Shown in pieces: positions 1 to 7,742 of a stretch of 64,000 nt of DNA. Position 1 is the stretch's first letter, and each line of letters opens with the position of its first letter. Position numbers and translations under genes: made by a program. The notes beneath the pieces were generated by a model, which saw nothing but the letters and a program-made list of their open reading frames with translations, was not told where the DNA came from and made no database searches. This DNA comes from Solirubrobacteraceae bacterium (GTDB taxonomy: Bacteria; Actinomycetota; Thermoleophilia; Solirubrobacterales; Solirubrobacteraceae): the NCBI GenBank assembly GCA_030690545.1, contig JAUYGN010000032.1, positions 21,056-85,055 on the forward strand, written 5' to 3'.

Positions 1-2485
1 CGATGCGCTGGTCGTGGCCGTCGAGCGCGGCCAAGGTCGCGTCGATCGGCTGGCGCTGGGTGGTGCGGTCGATCGTCGCGTCGAGTTCCGCGACGCATTC
101 GGGGTGGTGGGCGTCGGCGTGCAGCTCGCGGGCGGGCACGCCGTTGACGAGGAACGGGCGGCTGGTCTGGTGGCCGAGGGTGACCTGCGCGAGGTAGGTG
201 TAGCGGGCGAGCCGGGCGATCGTGGCCGGGTCGGGGTCGCCGCCCCACTCGCGCGAGAGCAGCCCGGCGGCCTTCGCGTTGACCGCGCTGGTGCCCAGGT
301 GCGAGCGGTTGGTCGTGACCGCGCTCAGGGTGGAGGTGGTCAGCCGCTCGGGGTTCTGATTGAACATGAACGCGCGGCCGCCGAACTTCGCCGCCTGCTC
401 CAGCAGCAGCGGAAGGTTCGGACCGTCGTAGGTCTGCAACTCGTCCAAGAACAGCCAGAACGGCCGTCGCCCACCATCGGCCGGTTGCTGGGCGCGGCCG
501 CGGATCGCGTGCAGGACCTCGTAGACGAGGATCGCGGCGACGAGCTGGTCGCGCGTCGACCCGGTGCCGGGGCAGACGAGCATGACCTTGCCGGTGTCCA
601 TCGCCGCGCGCATGTCCAGCGTCGAGACCGACGATCCGAACAGTGCGGCGACCGGGCCGGCGACCCGCAGACGGTCGATGACGTTGGTGATCGGCGTGAT
701 CGCCTCGGCCGACAATCGGGGGAAGCGGTCGGTGAAGAACGCCCGCGTCCCAGCCGAGACGTGCGGCAGCACCGCGGCGCGCCAGCCCTCGTCGGAAAGC
801 AAGCTGGGGATCTGAAACAGCGTCGGCGCCAGCTCGCGCGGGAGCACGCGCGCCAGCTCGACCAACGCCTGCGCGGATTGGCTGGTGAGGTTCAGCGCGC
901 GGGTGTTGCGCTCGTCCCAGCCGAGCGCCGCGGCAAAGGCGTCGGTCACGGCCTCGACCCGCTCGCCGGCCTCCCAGCCGGGCCGGCCATGCACGTCAAA
1001 CGGATTCCAAGCCGGCTGGCCGTGACGACCGGCGAGGTCGGACAGGTCGATCTCGACCACCCGCTCGGCGACCCCCGCGTCGGTCAGATACGACTTGATC
1101 TCGCGCAGCGCGTCGGCGTGCGGATCGAGGAACAACCCGCCGTGACCCGAACGCGCCAGATGAACGAACTGGCAGATCCCCGTCTCGGTCTTGCCATAGC
1201 GACTGCGACCGGCCAGATACGCGAAAACCGTCTCGCCGACGCGCACGCCGACCAACCGCTCGCCGGTCGGGCCGGCGACGCGGCCGAGCGGGATCAAGTC
1301 GGGCTGATGGTCGAAGGTCGGCAGGCCGGGCGGCGGCGGGTCGATCACCCCACCGGAGCGCTCCACGTTGGGCGCGTCGCAATGGACGCTCGGCGGCTTG
1401 AGCAGCCCGCCGATCTCAGCCGGCGTAACGACCTGACGACGGCGCGCGGGCGCGAACAGCCCCGAGCGCATCCGCCAGTCGAACCGGCGCCGCACCAACG
1501 GCAGGTCCGAACCGAGGAACGCCAGTCCGGCCAGCCGCACCCCGGCGACGCGTAGGTGGTTCTCGCCGGCCAGTGCATCGAAGCACGACAACAGCGCCAT
1601 CAGGTGCGCCCGCTCGCGACCCTTCACCCGCGACTCGCAGCAGACGAGCAGTTGCATCGCCAGCAGCGGCTGGGGCGAGCCGAGTTTGCCGGCCAGCGCC
1701 TTGACCTCGGCGCGGCGGGTGACGAGATCAACCGGCTCCCGGCTCGGCCGCCGGCGCGCCGCGTCGGGGCCGCGCAGGACCTCGCCGACGCTCGGCTGCT
1801 CACGCATCCGCGAGCGCGCCTGACGCACCAGCCGCCCGCGCAGCCGACGCCGACCGCCGGCGGCGACGGGCCGCAGGTCGAGTGCGACCGTGATCCGGTC
1901 GCCGAGGTCGTCCCGAGCGTCGGCGATCACCCCGGCGAGCGCCTGCAGCGGATCAGGGTCCAGGCCCACGTCGGCCAGCGCCAGCGACGCCGGCCGCGCC
2001 AGCACCAGTTCAGCCCGCGCCACGTACGATCGCGACCCCAGCGCTGAGGGACCCTCGGTTGCTGGGACGTCGTCGGTCGGCTCGTCGGCGTCGTGGAGCT
2101 GGAGCTGCGTGTAGGCGCCGAGCGCCGCACGCACGACAGGCAGGTCGCGCTCGGGGGCTTCGAGCCGGTAGCGCATCACCGCGTCGGCGTCGTGGTCGAT
2201 CAGCACCCGCACAGCAAGCGCAGGACCGTCGATCCAGTCGAACAGCGCCCGCCGCGTGCGGGCAAGCTGAGCGGCGAAGCTCGCGACCGCCTGCGGACTG
2301 GGATCGAACGAGTCGGCAGGGACCACCGCGACCTGCGCCCGCGTTCGCAGCGTCCGACGAACGGCACGCCAGCGCACCGCCAGCAGCCCGCAGACCAGCC
2401 CCGCGGCGCCGATCAGCCAGGCCAGGTGATCCACCAGCAGCCGGCCGCCGGGCAGCACCCCATCCATGAGGAGCGCCGCAGGCAT
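1..2485 (-). CDS. VirD4/HerA-like conjugative ATPase (3' end cut by window)
   Basis: The reading frame starts at ATG 2485 and stays open to base 1, so at least 828 residues are present and the C-terminus is missing. A hydrophobic stretch at about residues 15-35 suggests an N-terminal membrane anchor. A P-loop (GRSRYGKTE, Lys about 432) is followed by a Walker B (FWLFLDELQ, Asp about 681), the layout of HerA/FtsK-type motor ATPases and VirD4-like coupling proteins that feed DNA to a conjugation channel. Plus-strand frames over this stretch are antisense shadows. It is the last visible gene of the conjugation cluster, 211 bp downstream of the ParA-like gene. The role as coupling protein is inferred from the motifs and the neighbours; a conjugation helicase of another type is possible. 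Confidence 0.75.
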   Translation of the reverse strand, partial: MPAALLMDGVLPGGRLLVDHLAWLIGAAGLVCGLLAVRWRAVRRTLRTRAQVAVVPADSFDPSPQAVASFAAQLARTRRALFDWIDGPALAVRVLIDHDADAVMRYRLEAPERDLPVVRAALGAYTQLQLHDADEPTDDVPATEGPSALGSRSYVARAELVLARPASLALADVGLDPDPLQALAGVIADARDDLGDRITVALDLRPVAAGGRRRLRGRLVRQARSRMREQPSVGEVLRGPDAARRRPSREPVDLVTRRAEVKALAGKLGSPQPLLAMQLLVCCESRVKGRERAHLMALLSCFDALAGENHLRVAGVRLAGLAFLGSDLPLVRRRFDWRMRSGLFAPARRRQVVTPAEIGGLLKPPSVHCDAPNVERSGGVIDPPPPGLPTFDHQPDLIPLGRVAGPTGERLVGVRVGETVFAYLAGRSRYGKTETGICQFVHLARSGHGGLFLDPHADALREIKSYLTDAGVAERVVEIDLSDLAGRHGQPAWNPFDVHGRPGWEAGERVEAVTDAFAAALGWDERNTRALNLTSQSAQALVELARVLPRELAPTLFQIPSLLSDEGWRAAVLPHVSAGTRAFFTDRFPRLSAEAITPITNVIDRLRVAGPVAALFGSSVSTLDMRAAMDTGKVMLVCPGTGSTRDQLVAAILVYEVLHAIRGRAQQPADGGRRPFWLFLDELQTYDGPNLPLLLEQAAKFGGRAFMFNQNPERLTTSTLSAVTTNRSHLGTSAVNAKAAGLLSREWGGDPDPATIARLARYTYLAQVTLGHQTSRPFLVNGVPARELHADAHHPECVAELDATIDRTTQRQPIDATLAALDGHDQRI

Positions 2486-2696
2486 TAGTAATCACCATCC
2501 GACAGAGAGTTGTCACGAACGCCGCGACGGCCGAAAACCCCGATGACGACTGGCATCCGCGCGGCTCCGGCGGACGGCGACCGCGAACCCCAGCACGCCC
2601 CATCCACGGCCGGCGCGTACCGGGGCGCGAACCCACTGTCTGCACTAGCGCGCGAACCAACGCACGCACCGGCGCACGCATCAAGCGGGTGCCGCG
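2486..2696. other. Gap upstream of the VirD4-like gene
   Basis: This 211-bp stretch interrupts an otherwise gapless operon. It contains two copies of CGCACGCA (2661-2668 and 2673-2680). No convincing promoter or gene is seen. A transfer origin or an internal promoter could lie here, but nothing in the sequence shows it. Confidence 0.3.
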
Positions 2697-3674
2697 TCAC
2701 GCCAAGCCCTCCGCGACCGCGAGGCCGAGCTGCTTGATCGCCGTCCGCGTTTGGCGTGGCAGCCCGGCGGGGTCGTAGGCGCCGGCGTCGAGCATCTGGC
2801 GCAGCCGGGGGTCGTAGGGGATCACGACGCGGCGGGCGACATCGGCCTCGCGAAAGGCCGACTCGATCAACTGGCGATCGGCGGTCTCGCGCGCCGGGGC
2901 CTGGTTGAGCACGAGCGTCAACTGCCCCTCGACGCCACGCCCTTGGATCTCGCCGAGCGCGGCAAGCACCCGCTCGGCGGTGACCCACTCCGGCGTGGCG
3001 ACGACGACCGCCTGGTCGGCGCGGTGCAGCGCGAACCGCGCGAGTGGCCCGGTCAGCCCGGTGCCGAGGTCGAGCAAGATCAGCTCGTAGAAGCGGCCCA
3101 GCAGCTCGACCAGCCGGCCGTAGTGCTCCTCGGTGAGCGCGGCCATCGCCTCGGCCGCCGGCGGCGCCGCGAGGACGTGCAGCCCGCTCGCCAGCGGTGA
3201 GATGTAGGGGCGCAGCTCGCCCGGCGCGACCGGCTCGCGATCGGCGCGCAGGAGGTCGGCCAGCGAGCGGTCAGAGCGGCTGCGATCCGGGGCCAGCGAG
3301 CCGAGCGTGCCGTAGTCGGGATTGGCGTCGACCGCGACGCAGCGCAGATGGAGATGACGGGCGAGGGTGTCGCCGGCGATCAGCGTGCAGGTCGTCTTGC
3401 CGACGCCGCCCTTGGGCGAGACGACCGCGACGTGCTCGGTGCGTTCCAGGCCACGGCCGCAGCCGGCGAGCCGCAGGTCAAGCTCGCGCTCGGCGCGTTC
3501 GCCCGGCGAGCGCAGACGCTCCCGAAGGGCGGCGAGTAGCCGTCCGACCGGGCGCGTCGGGAGGAGCCGGCCGTGCTCGTCGAGGCGGCCGCGGTAGACC
3601 TCGGCTCGCCCGAACCCCGGACGAGTGACGGCGGGCTCGCGGGTGTCGTCCGAGTTGTGCGGCCGGCCGCTCAC
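2697..3674 (-). CDS. ParA/MinD-like ATPase of the conjugation operon
   Basis: 325 residues. The first 85 or so are hydrophilic and Arg-rich; then comes a deviant Walker A typical of ParA/MinD/SIMIBI ATPases (SPKGGVGKTTCT), a switch-like VAVDANPDYG and a hydrophobic Walker B (LILLDLGTGL). Such proteins position plasmids, chromosomes or polar machines using ATP-driven dimerisation on DNA or membrane. It overlaps the upstream transglycosylase gene by 4 bp (ATGA), so translation is probably coupled and a function in the conjugation machine or in element maintenance is likely. No ParB-like partner is visible in the window. The ATPase family is clear; the exact role is not. Confidence 0.8.
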   Translation of the reverse strand: MSGRPHNSDDTREPAVTRPGFGRAEVYRGRLDEHGRLLPTRPVGRLLAALRERLRSPGERAERELDLRLAGCGRGLERTEHVAVVSPKGGVGKTTCTLIAGDTLARHLHLRCVAVDANPDYGTLGSLAPDRSRSDRSLADLLRADREPVAPGELRPYISPLASGLHVLAAPPAAEAMAALTEEHYGRLVELLGRFYELILLDLGTGLTGPLARFALHRADQAVVVATPEWVTAERVLAALGEIQGRGVEGQLTLVLNQAPARETADRQLIESAFREADVARRVVIPYDPRLRQMLDAGAYDPAGLPRQTRTAIKQLGLAVAEGLA

Positions 3675-4939
3675 TCGTTGGCCCCTTGCTCATCGTTGGA
3701 GCCCGAGCCGCCGGAGAAGACGTCGATCCAGTCGGCGGGGCGGTAGCTGGTGAGCGGCGCGTTGTCGGGCTGCCCGGCCGAGCTGGAGGTGTTCCAGGAG
3801 ATGTGCAGATGCGCGCCGCCGGCACATGGGACGCAGTGCGCGGTGTCGCCGTGGTGGGGGAAGCCGTTGTAGGCGATGAACCGAAACGGCGGGTTCGCGC
3901 AGGCCGGGGCAAGGCCGCTGGCGGCGCAGCTCTCCGACCAGCCCAGGTCGCGGGCCAGCCGCTCGACCGGGGACCAGTCGCCGTCGCGGGGGACGATGTC
4001 GAGGGCGGCACCCAAGGGGTGCTCGCCGGTCAGCGAGTGGATGCCGTAGCAGGCGGTGATCAGGACGCGGTAGCGGCGCGCGAGGTAGGTCGCGTCGCGC
4101 ACGATCCGCGCGTCGCACTGCTCAGGCGCGGCGGTGATCGAGGCGGGCAGCGGCGCGAGCCGCCGCGGCCCGTACAGTCGCTCGACCTCGCCGAGCCCCG
4201 GCCCGCCTGGACCAGTCGGCCGCTGGCCGCCGCAGCCCGACCCCGAAGGCGGCGCGGCGGGTTGCGCGCCGGACGGGTCGCTGGGGTCCGGTGCGCCGTC
4301 GCCGCGGAAGCCGTACTGGATCGCCCTAGCCATCACCTGGTCGGCGTAGTTGGCGTAGGCGTCGCCGCAGGCGCCGTAGTAGTTACAGGCGGCCTGCCGG
4401 TGCTCGGCGTAGGAGCCGCCGGCGGGCGGGGCGCCCTTGGCTTGGCGCAGGATGCGGGCCGCCGCAAAGATCGCGTCGGCGGGCTCGTTGACGTCGACCT
4501 CGCCGTTGCGGTTCGCATCGACGCCGTATGCCTCCCACAGCGTCGGCCCCGATCCAGGGCTGCACGGCGACCCGCGCACGTAGGAGATCTGCATCGGCCC
4601 CGCGCACCCGGACGAGTTGGTCCCCCGGCAAGTGCCGTGGTTGCACTCCTGCGCCCCGATCGACGCGAGGAACGTCCAGTCGAGGTCGTAGCGCCGCCCG
4701 GCCTGCTGGTAGAGGCGCAACCGCGCCGGCGGGATCTCGCGCTCGGCCGACCGCGACGGCGCCGCCTGCGCGGTGCCGCCACCGCTGACCCCGCCGCCGA
4801 AGCAGCCGAGGTCGGCGCCGGTGACCGCGACCACGACGCCGAGCACCGCTACCAGCGCCAGGGCAGCCCCACCGCCCACGAGAGCCAGCAGCGGCGAGAG
4901 CCGCCCACCACGCCGCCGGGGCAAAGCCTGGACAGCCAT
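3671..4939 (-). CDS. Bifunctional lytic transglycosylase / M15-like peptidase
   Basis: 422 residues with an N-terminal membrane anchor (about 15-42). Residues about 75-210 resemble a VirB1-type lytic transglycosylase (FLASIGAQECNHG with the likely catalytic Glu, GPMQIS, AACNYYG). Residues about 265-400 carry a second zinc-enzyme-like domain with HPLGAALD (H-x6-D) and AHLHIS (H-x-H), the pattern of M15/hedgehog-type peptidoglycan peptidases. Together the two domains would cut both glycan and peptide parts of the wall so that the conjugation channel can pass. It follows the 190-residue anchored protein after 2 bp and overlaps the ParA-like gene by 4 bp. The transglycosylase assignment is firm; the peptidase domain rests on the metal-ligand pattern. 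Confidence 0.8.
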   Translation of the reverse strand: MAVQALPRRRGGRLSPLLALVGGGAALALVAVLGVVVAVTGADLGCFGGGVSGGGTAQAAPSRSAEREIPPARLRLYQQAGRRYDLDWTFLASIGAQECNHGTCRGTNSSGCAGPMQISYVRGSPCSPGSGPTLWEAYGVDANRNGEVDVNEPADAIFAAARILRQAKGAPPAGGSYAEHRQAACNYYGACGDAYANYADQVMARAIQYGFRGDGAPDPSDPSGAQPAAPPSGSGCGGQRPTGPGGPGLGEVERLYGPRRLAPLPASITAAPEQCDARIVRDATYLARRYRVLITACYGIHSLTGEHPLGAALDIVPRDGDWSPVERLARDLGWSESCAASGLAPACANPPFRFIAYNGFPHHGDTAHCVPCAGGAHLHISWNTSSSAGQPDNAPLTSYRPADWIDVFSGGSGSNDEQGANE

Positions 4940-4941
4940 GC

Positions 4942-5514
4942 TCAGTCGACCTCCACCCGATCCACGAGCCAGCGGCCGCCGCGGCGCACGAGCACCAGCT
5001 CAAGCGGATAGCGCGCCACGCCGCCGTCGGCGATCTCGGCGACGACCAGCTCGCGCCCCGGGTCGAGACGTTGCGCCGACAAGTCGGTCACCCGCGGGCG
5101 TCGCTGTCGCGTCGCCGGGGAGACCCGTGGCCTGTTGCGCGCGAGGCGCCGCGCGAGCGCGGGGGTTGCCGCGCGGATCGCGCCGGCTCGACCGTGACCG
5201 TAGAGGTAGGCGAGGTAGCCGTCGAGGAAGCGCCGCGCCGTCCGCTCGACCCGCTCAGCGGCGATGCCCTCCGGTGGTGGGGCACCCTCCGCGCCGGCGC
5301 TCGGCTCCCGGCGAGCGGGGGTGTCGTTTGGGGCGGTTGCGATCGGCGGTGCGCTTGCCGCGGGCGCCCGTATCTCGCCGTTTCGGTCGGCGGGGCGCAC
5401 GGCCAGCAGGCCGACCGCGGCGATCAGCACGACCGCGGCAGCCAGCGCGAAGGCGCGGCGGCGCTCGTGCGCCTCGATCGGCCGCTCGGCCAGCGCCCGC
5501 AACCGCCCGATCAC
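4942..5514 (-). CDS. Small membrane-anchored conjugation protein, NTF2/TcpC-like C-terminus
   Basis: 190 residues: a short cytoplasmic start, one membrane segment (about 24-42), a low-complexity Ala/Pro-rich linker, and a C-terminal domain (about 90-190) that reads like the NTF2-like fold found in TcpC and similar transfer proteins (FLDGYLAYLYGHG, then a strand-rich end with LVRRGGRWLVDRVEVD). It overlaps the VirB6-like gene by 4 bp. A structural role in the mating channel is inferred from position and from similarity of layout to the larger TcpC-like protein at the head of the operon. Confidence 0.6.
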   Translation of the reverse strand: MIGRLRALAERPIEAHERRRAFALAAAVVLIAAVGLLAVRPADRNGEIRAPAASAPPIATAPNDTPARREPSAGAEGAPPPEGIAAERVERTARRFLDGYLAYLYGHGRAGAIRAATPALARRLARNRPRVSPATRQRRPRVTDLSAQRLDPGRELVVAEIADGGVARYPLELVLVRRGGRWLVDRVEVD

Positions 5515-7742
5515 CGCGCCCGCCCCCTCGGCGGCGGTGGCGGCACGTCCGGCTTGGACGCTTCCTTGCGCTGGCCGGCCGGTTGGTCCGGGCCCTCGAT
5601 CGGGTCGGACCGGGCGCGGCCCGAATCGCCGCGCGCGGAGCGCTCACGATCGAGGCGCCGTTCGTCGCCGCGCAGCTCCGCGAGCACCGGGCTCCTCGTC
5701 GGCTCACCCGCGCCGGCCCCGGAGTCGCGCGCGGTGTCCGCCGGCCGATCCGGGCGGGAACGCTCGCTCGCCGTCGGTGTCGGATCGGAGCGCTCGGCGG
5801 ATGGCTTGCGCTCACCGGGCTCGTCAGGCCGGGCTTGGCGACGGCGGCGCTCGACCTTCGAGCGGTCCTGAGGCGCCGGCGGCGCAGGAGCCCCAGCCCC
5901 ACGTTTGCCCTCGTCGTTGCCGGTGTCCTCTGCGGGAGCCGGCGGCTGGGGCTCCCGCGTCGATGTGTGGTGACCAGCGCCGGCGCTGTGCGTCTCGGGG
6001 TGGTCCGGGCGCCCGTCGCGGGCCGCATCGTCGCCGGACTCGCTCCCCGATGGGGCGATCCTCCCCTCGACGTCGGGGGCCGGAGTCTCGGCGCGTGCGG
6101 GCGGGGGAGCCGCGCTCGTCCCCCGCGGGTCGCGCGGGGGCTTGGGCGGCTTGCCTTTCGGCTTGCCAACACCGCCGCGCAGCGAACGAGCGAGCTGGCG
6201 TGCGTAGTACATCGCCGCGAGGCGCGACCCGGCGGCCTCGCGGTCGGCGCCGGGGCCGGCGGTGGCGGCGGTGAGCTGGCCGGCGAGCTCCTTGCGGTAG
6301 ATGAAGACCGACCAGAAGAACAGCGCCTGGAGCCCAAAGGACAGCAGCCAGCCAAGGTTCGCCGAGGCGGCTTGCAGGGCGGCGGCGACGGCGAGCAGGA
6401 CCGCGAGGATCAAGCTGTAGATCGCCTTGCGCAGCAAGAACGCGACAAGCCGCATCAACCAGCCGCGGAAGAAGTCGTGGCCGCGGCCGGGGAACACGCC
6501 CACGACCAGCGCAACGGGGGCGAAGGCGAGCAGCAGCAGGACGAGGACCTGGGCGAGGATCACCGCCACTGAGAGCGCCCCCAGCAGCAGCCAGACGCCG
6601 AGCTGGGCGCCGAAGATGACCAGCGCCATCAGCAGCCGCTGGTACTGGCCGCCCTTCTCCATCGCATCGACGGCGGGCTTGTCGGCGACGGTCAGCCGGT
6701 ACCCGTCAGACCGGGCGTCCTCGGGGAGCTTCCCGGTGTCGGCCTCGTTGATCGCCTCGTACTCCTTGGTGCGGTCCTCCGAGCCGGGCGCATGGCCCAA
6801 GAAGCGCTCGGCGTACTTGTTGCGGTTGTTGATGCACGTCTTGCCCTCGGCGTCGACCTGGACGCCGGCGCGCAGCTCGCGGCGCAGCTCCGCATCGCGG
6901 CCGGGATCGGAGGCGAGCGGACGGACCGCGACCGAGTCGGGGTTCTCGTCGTCAGAGCCGGTGTCGGGCACGACGCAGTGCTCGACCCCGCCGAAGTTGA
7001 GCACCACCCACGGCTCGTAGACGAGGAGCTGGAAGAGCTGATCGGAGGCGGCGCGCTTGGCCTCCTGCTCGGAGCCCACGTCGCCCCGCTGGGAGAGCGA
7101 AAGGAACGCAGCCGACATGTCGTTCGACCACTTGCTCGCACTGCCAATCGTGCGCTCGGGCTGAGTCACGAACGCCAGCGCGATCACGACGAACACGACC
7201 GACAGGCCGAGCGCGCCGGCGGTCTCGGCGTAGCGGCGCTGGATCAGCGCCCGCCACATCGCCCACATGCCTGTCAGCACGATCGCGACCGCCAGCCACG
7301 GCGCGCCGAATACATCCGAGTAGATCGCGCGCACCGCGTCGGCGACCGGCGCCAAAGCGCCGGCGCCGCCGGTTGCCTCCGAGCCCGAGACCAAGTCGAG
7401 GGAGAAGGCGAAGGTGAACAGCGTGATCACCGCCGAGGCGATGAACGCCGTCAACTGCCAGAGCGCATTGGCGAGGAAGTACGCGATCAGCGGCGGCACC
7501 CCAGAGACGTCAACCCCACCGGTCAGCGACGCCTTGACCCCGTCGAAGTGCTGATCGAGCGCGTAGTGCGACAGCGGATGACGCTCGGCGAGCCCACCCT
7601 CGGGAACCTGCGACTCCGGCGCCACGTTGCCGAACAAGTCAGACGCGGCGAGCACCGTCTGCGCGCCGATGAGCAGCATGAGCACAAAGGCCGCACCGAC
7701 CATCGGTGCAACCCGCCACGCGAGGAGGCGCAGACGGCTCAC
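5511..7742 (-). CDS. VirB6/TrbL-like polytopic channel protein
   Basis: 743 residues from a GTG start at 7742, chosen because GTGA overlaps the stop of the VirB4-like gene; longer frames upstream run antiparallel through that gene. A signal-like first segment (about 8-30) precedes several membrane segments at about 95-125, 165-185, 200-220 and a cluster at about 340-450. The C-terminal 230 residues are hydrophilic, rich in Pro, Arg, Glu and Ser, and look disordered. Polytopic proteins of this kind form the inner-membrane channel of type IV secretion and conjugation systems. The family call rests on topology and on its place directly after the VirB4-like ATPase. Confidence 0.7.
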   Translation of the reverse strand: MSRLRLLAWRVAPMVGAAFVLMLLIGAQTVLAASDLFGNVAPESQVPEGGLAERHPLSHYALDQHFDGVKASLTGGVDVSGVPPLIAYFLANALWQLTAFIASAVITLFTFAFSLDLVSGSEATGGAGALAPVADAVRAIYSDVFGAPWLAVAIVLTGMWAMWRALIQRRYAETAGALGLSVVFVVIALAFVTQPERTIGSASKWSNDMSAAFLSLSQRGDVGSEQEAKRAASDQLFQLLVYEPWVVLNFGGVEHCVVPDTGSDDENPDSVAVRPLASDPGRDAELRRELRAGVQVDAEGKTCINNRNKYAERFLGHAPGSEDRTKEYEAINEADTGKLPEDARSDGYRLTVADKPAVDAMEKGGQYQRLLMALVIFGAQLGVWLLLGALSVAVILAQVLVLLLLAFAPVALVVGVFPGRGHDFFRGWLMRLVAFLLRKAIYSLILAVLLAVAAALQAASANLGWLLSFGLQALFFWSVFIYRKELAGQLTAATAGPGADREAAGSRLAAMYYARQLARSLRGGVGKPKGKPPKPPRDPRGTSAAPPPARAETPAPDVEGRIAPSGSESGDDAARDGRPDHPETHSAGAGHHTSTREPQPPAPAEDTGNDEGKRGAGAPAPPAPQDRSKVERRRRQARPDEPGERKPSAERSDPTPTASERSRPDRPADTARDSGAGAGEPTRSPVLAELRGDERRLDRERSARGDSGRARSDPIEGPDQPAGQRKEASKPDVPPPPPRGRAR

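Noticed and set aside
14..1555. 513-residue plus-strand frame at the left edge
   Set aside because: It is Arg/Gly-rich, repeats no known motif and is exactly antisense to the ATPase with clear Walker motifs.
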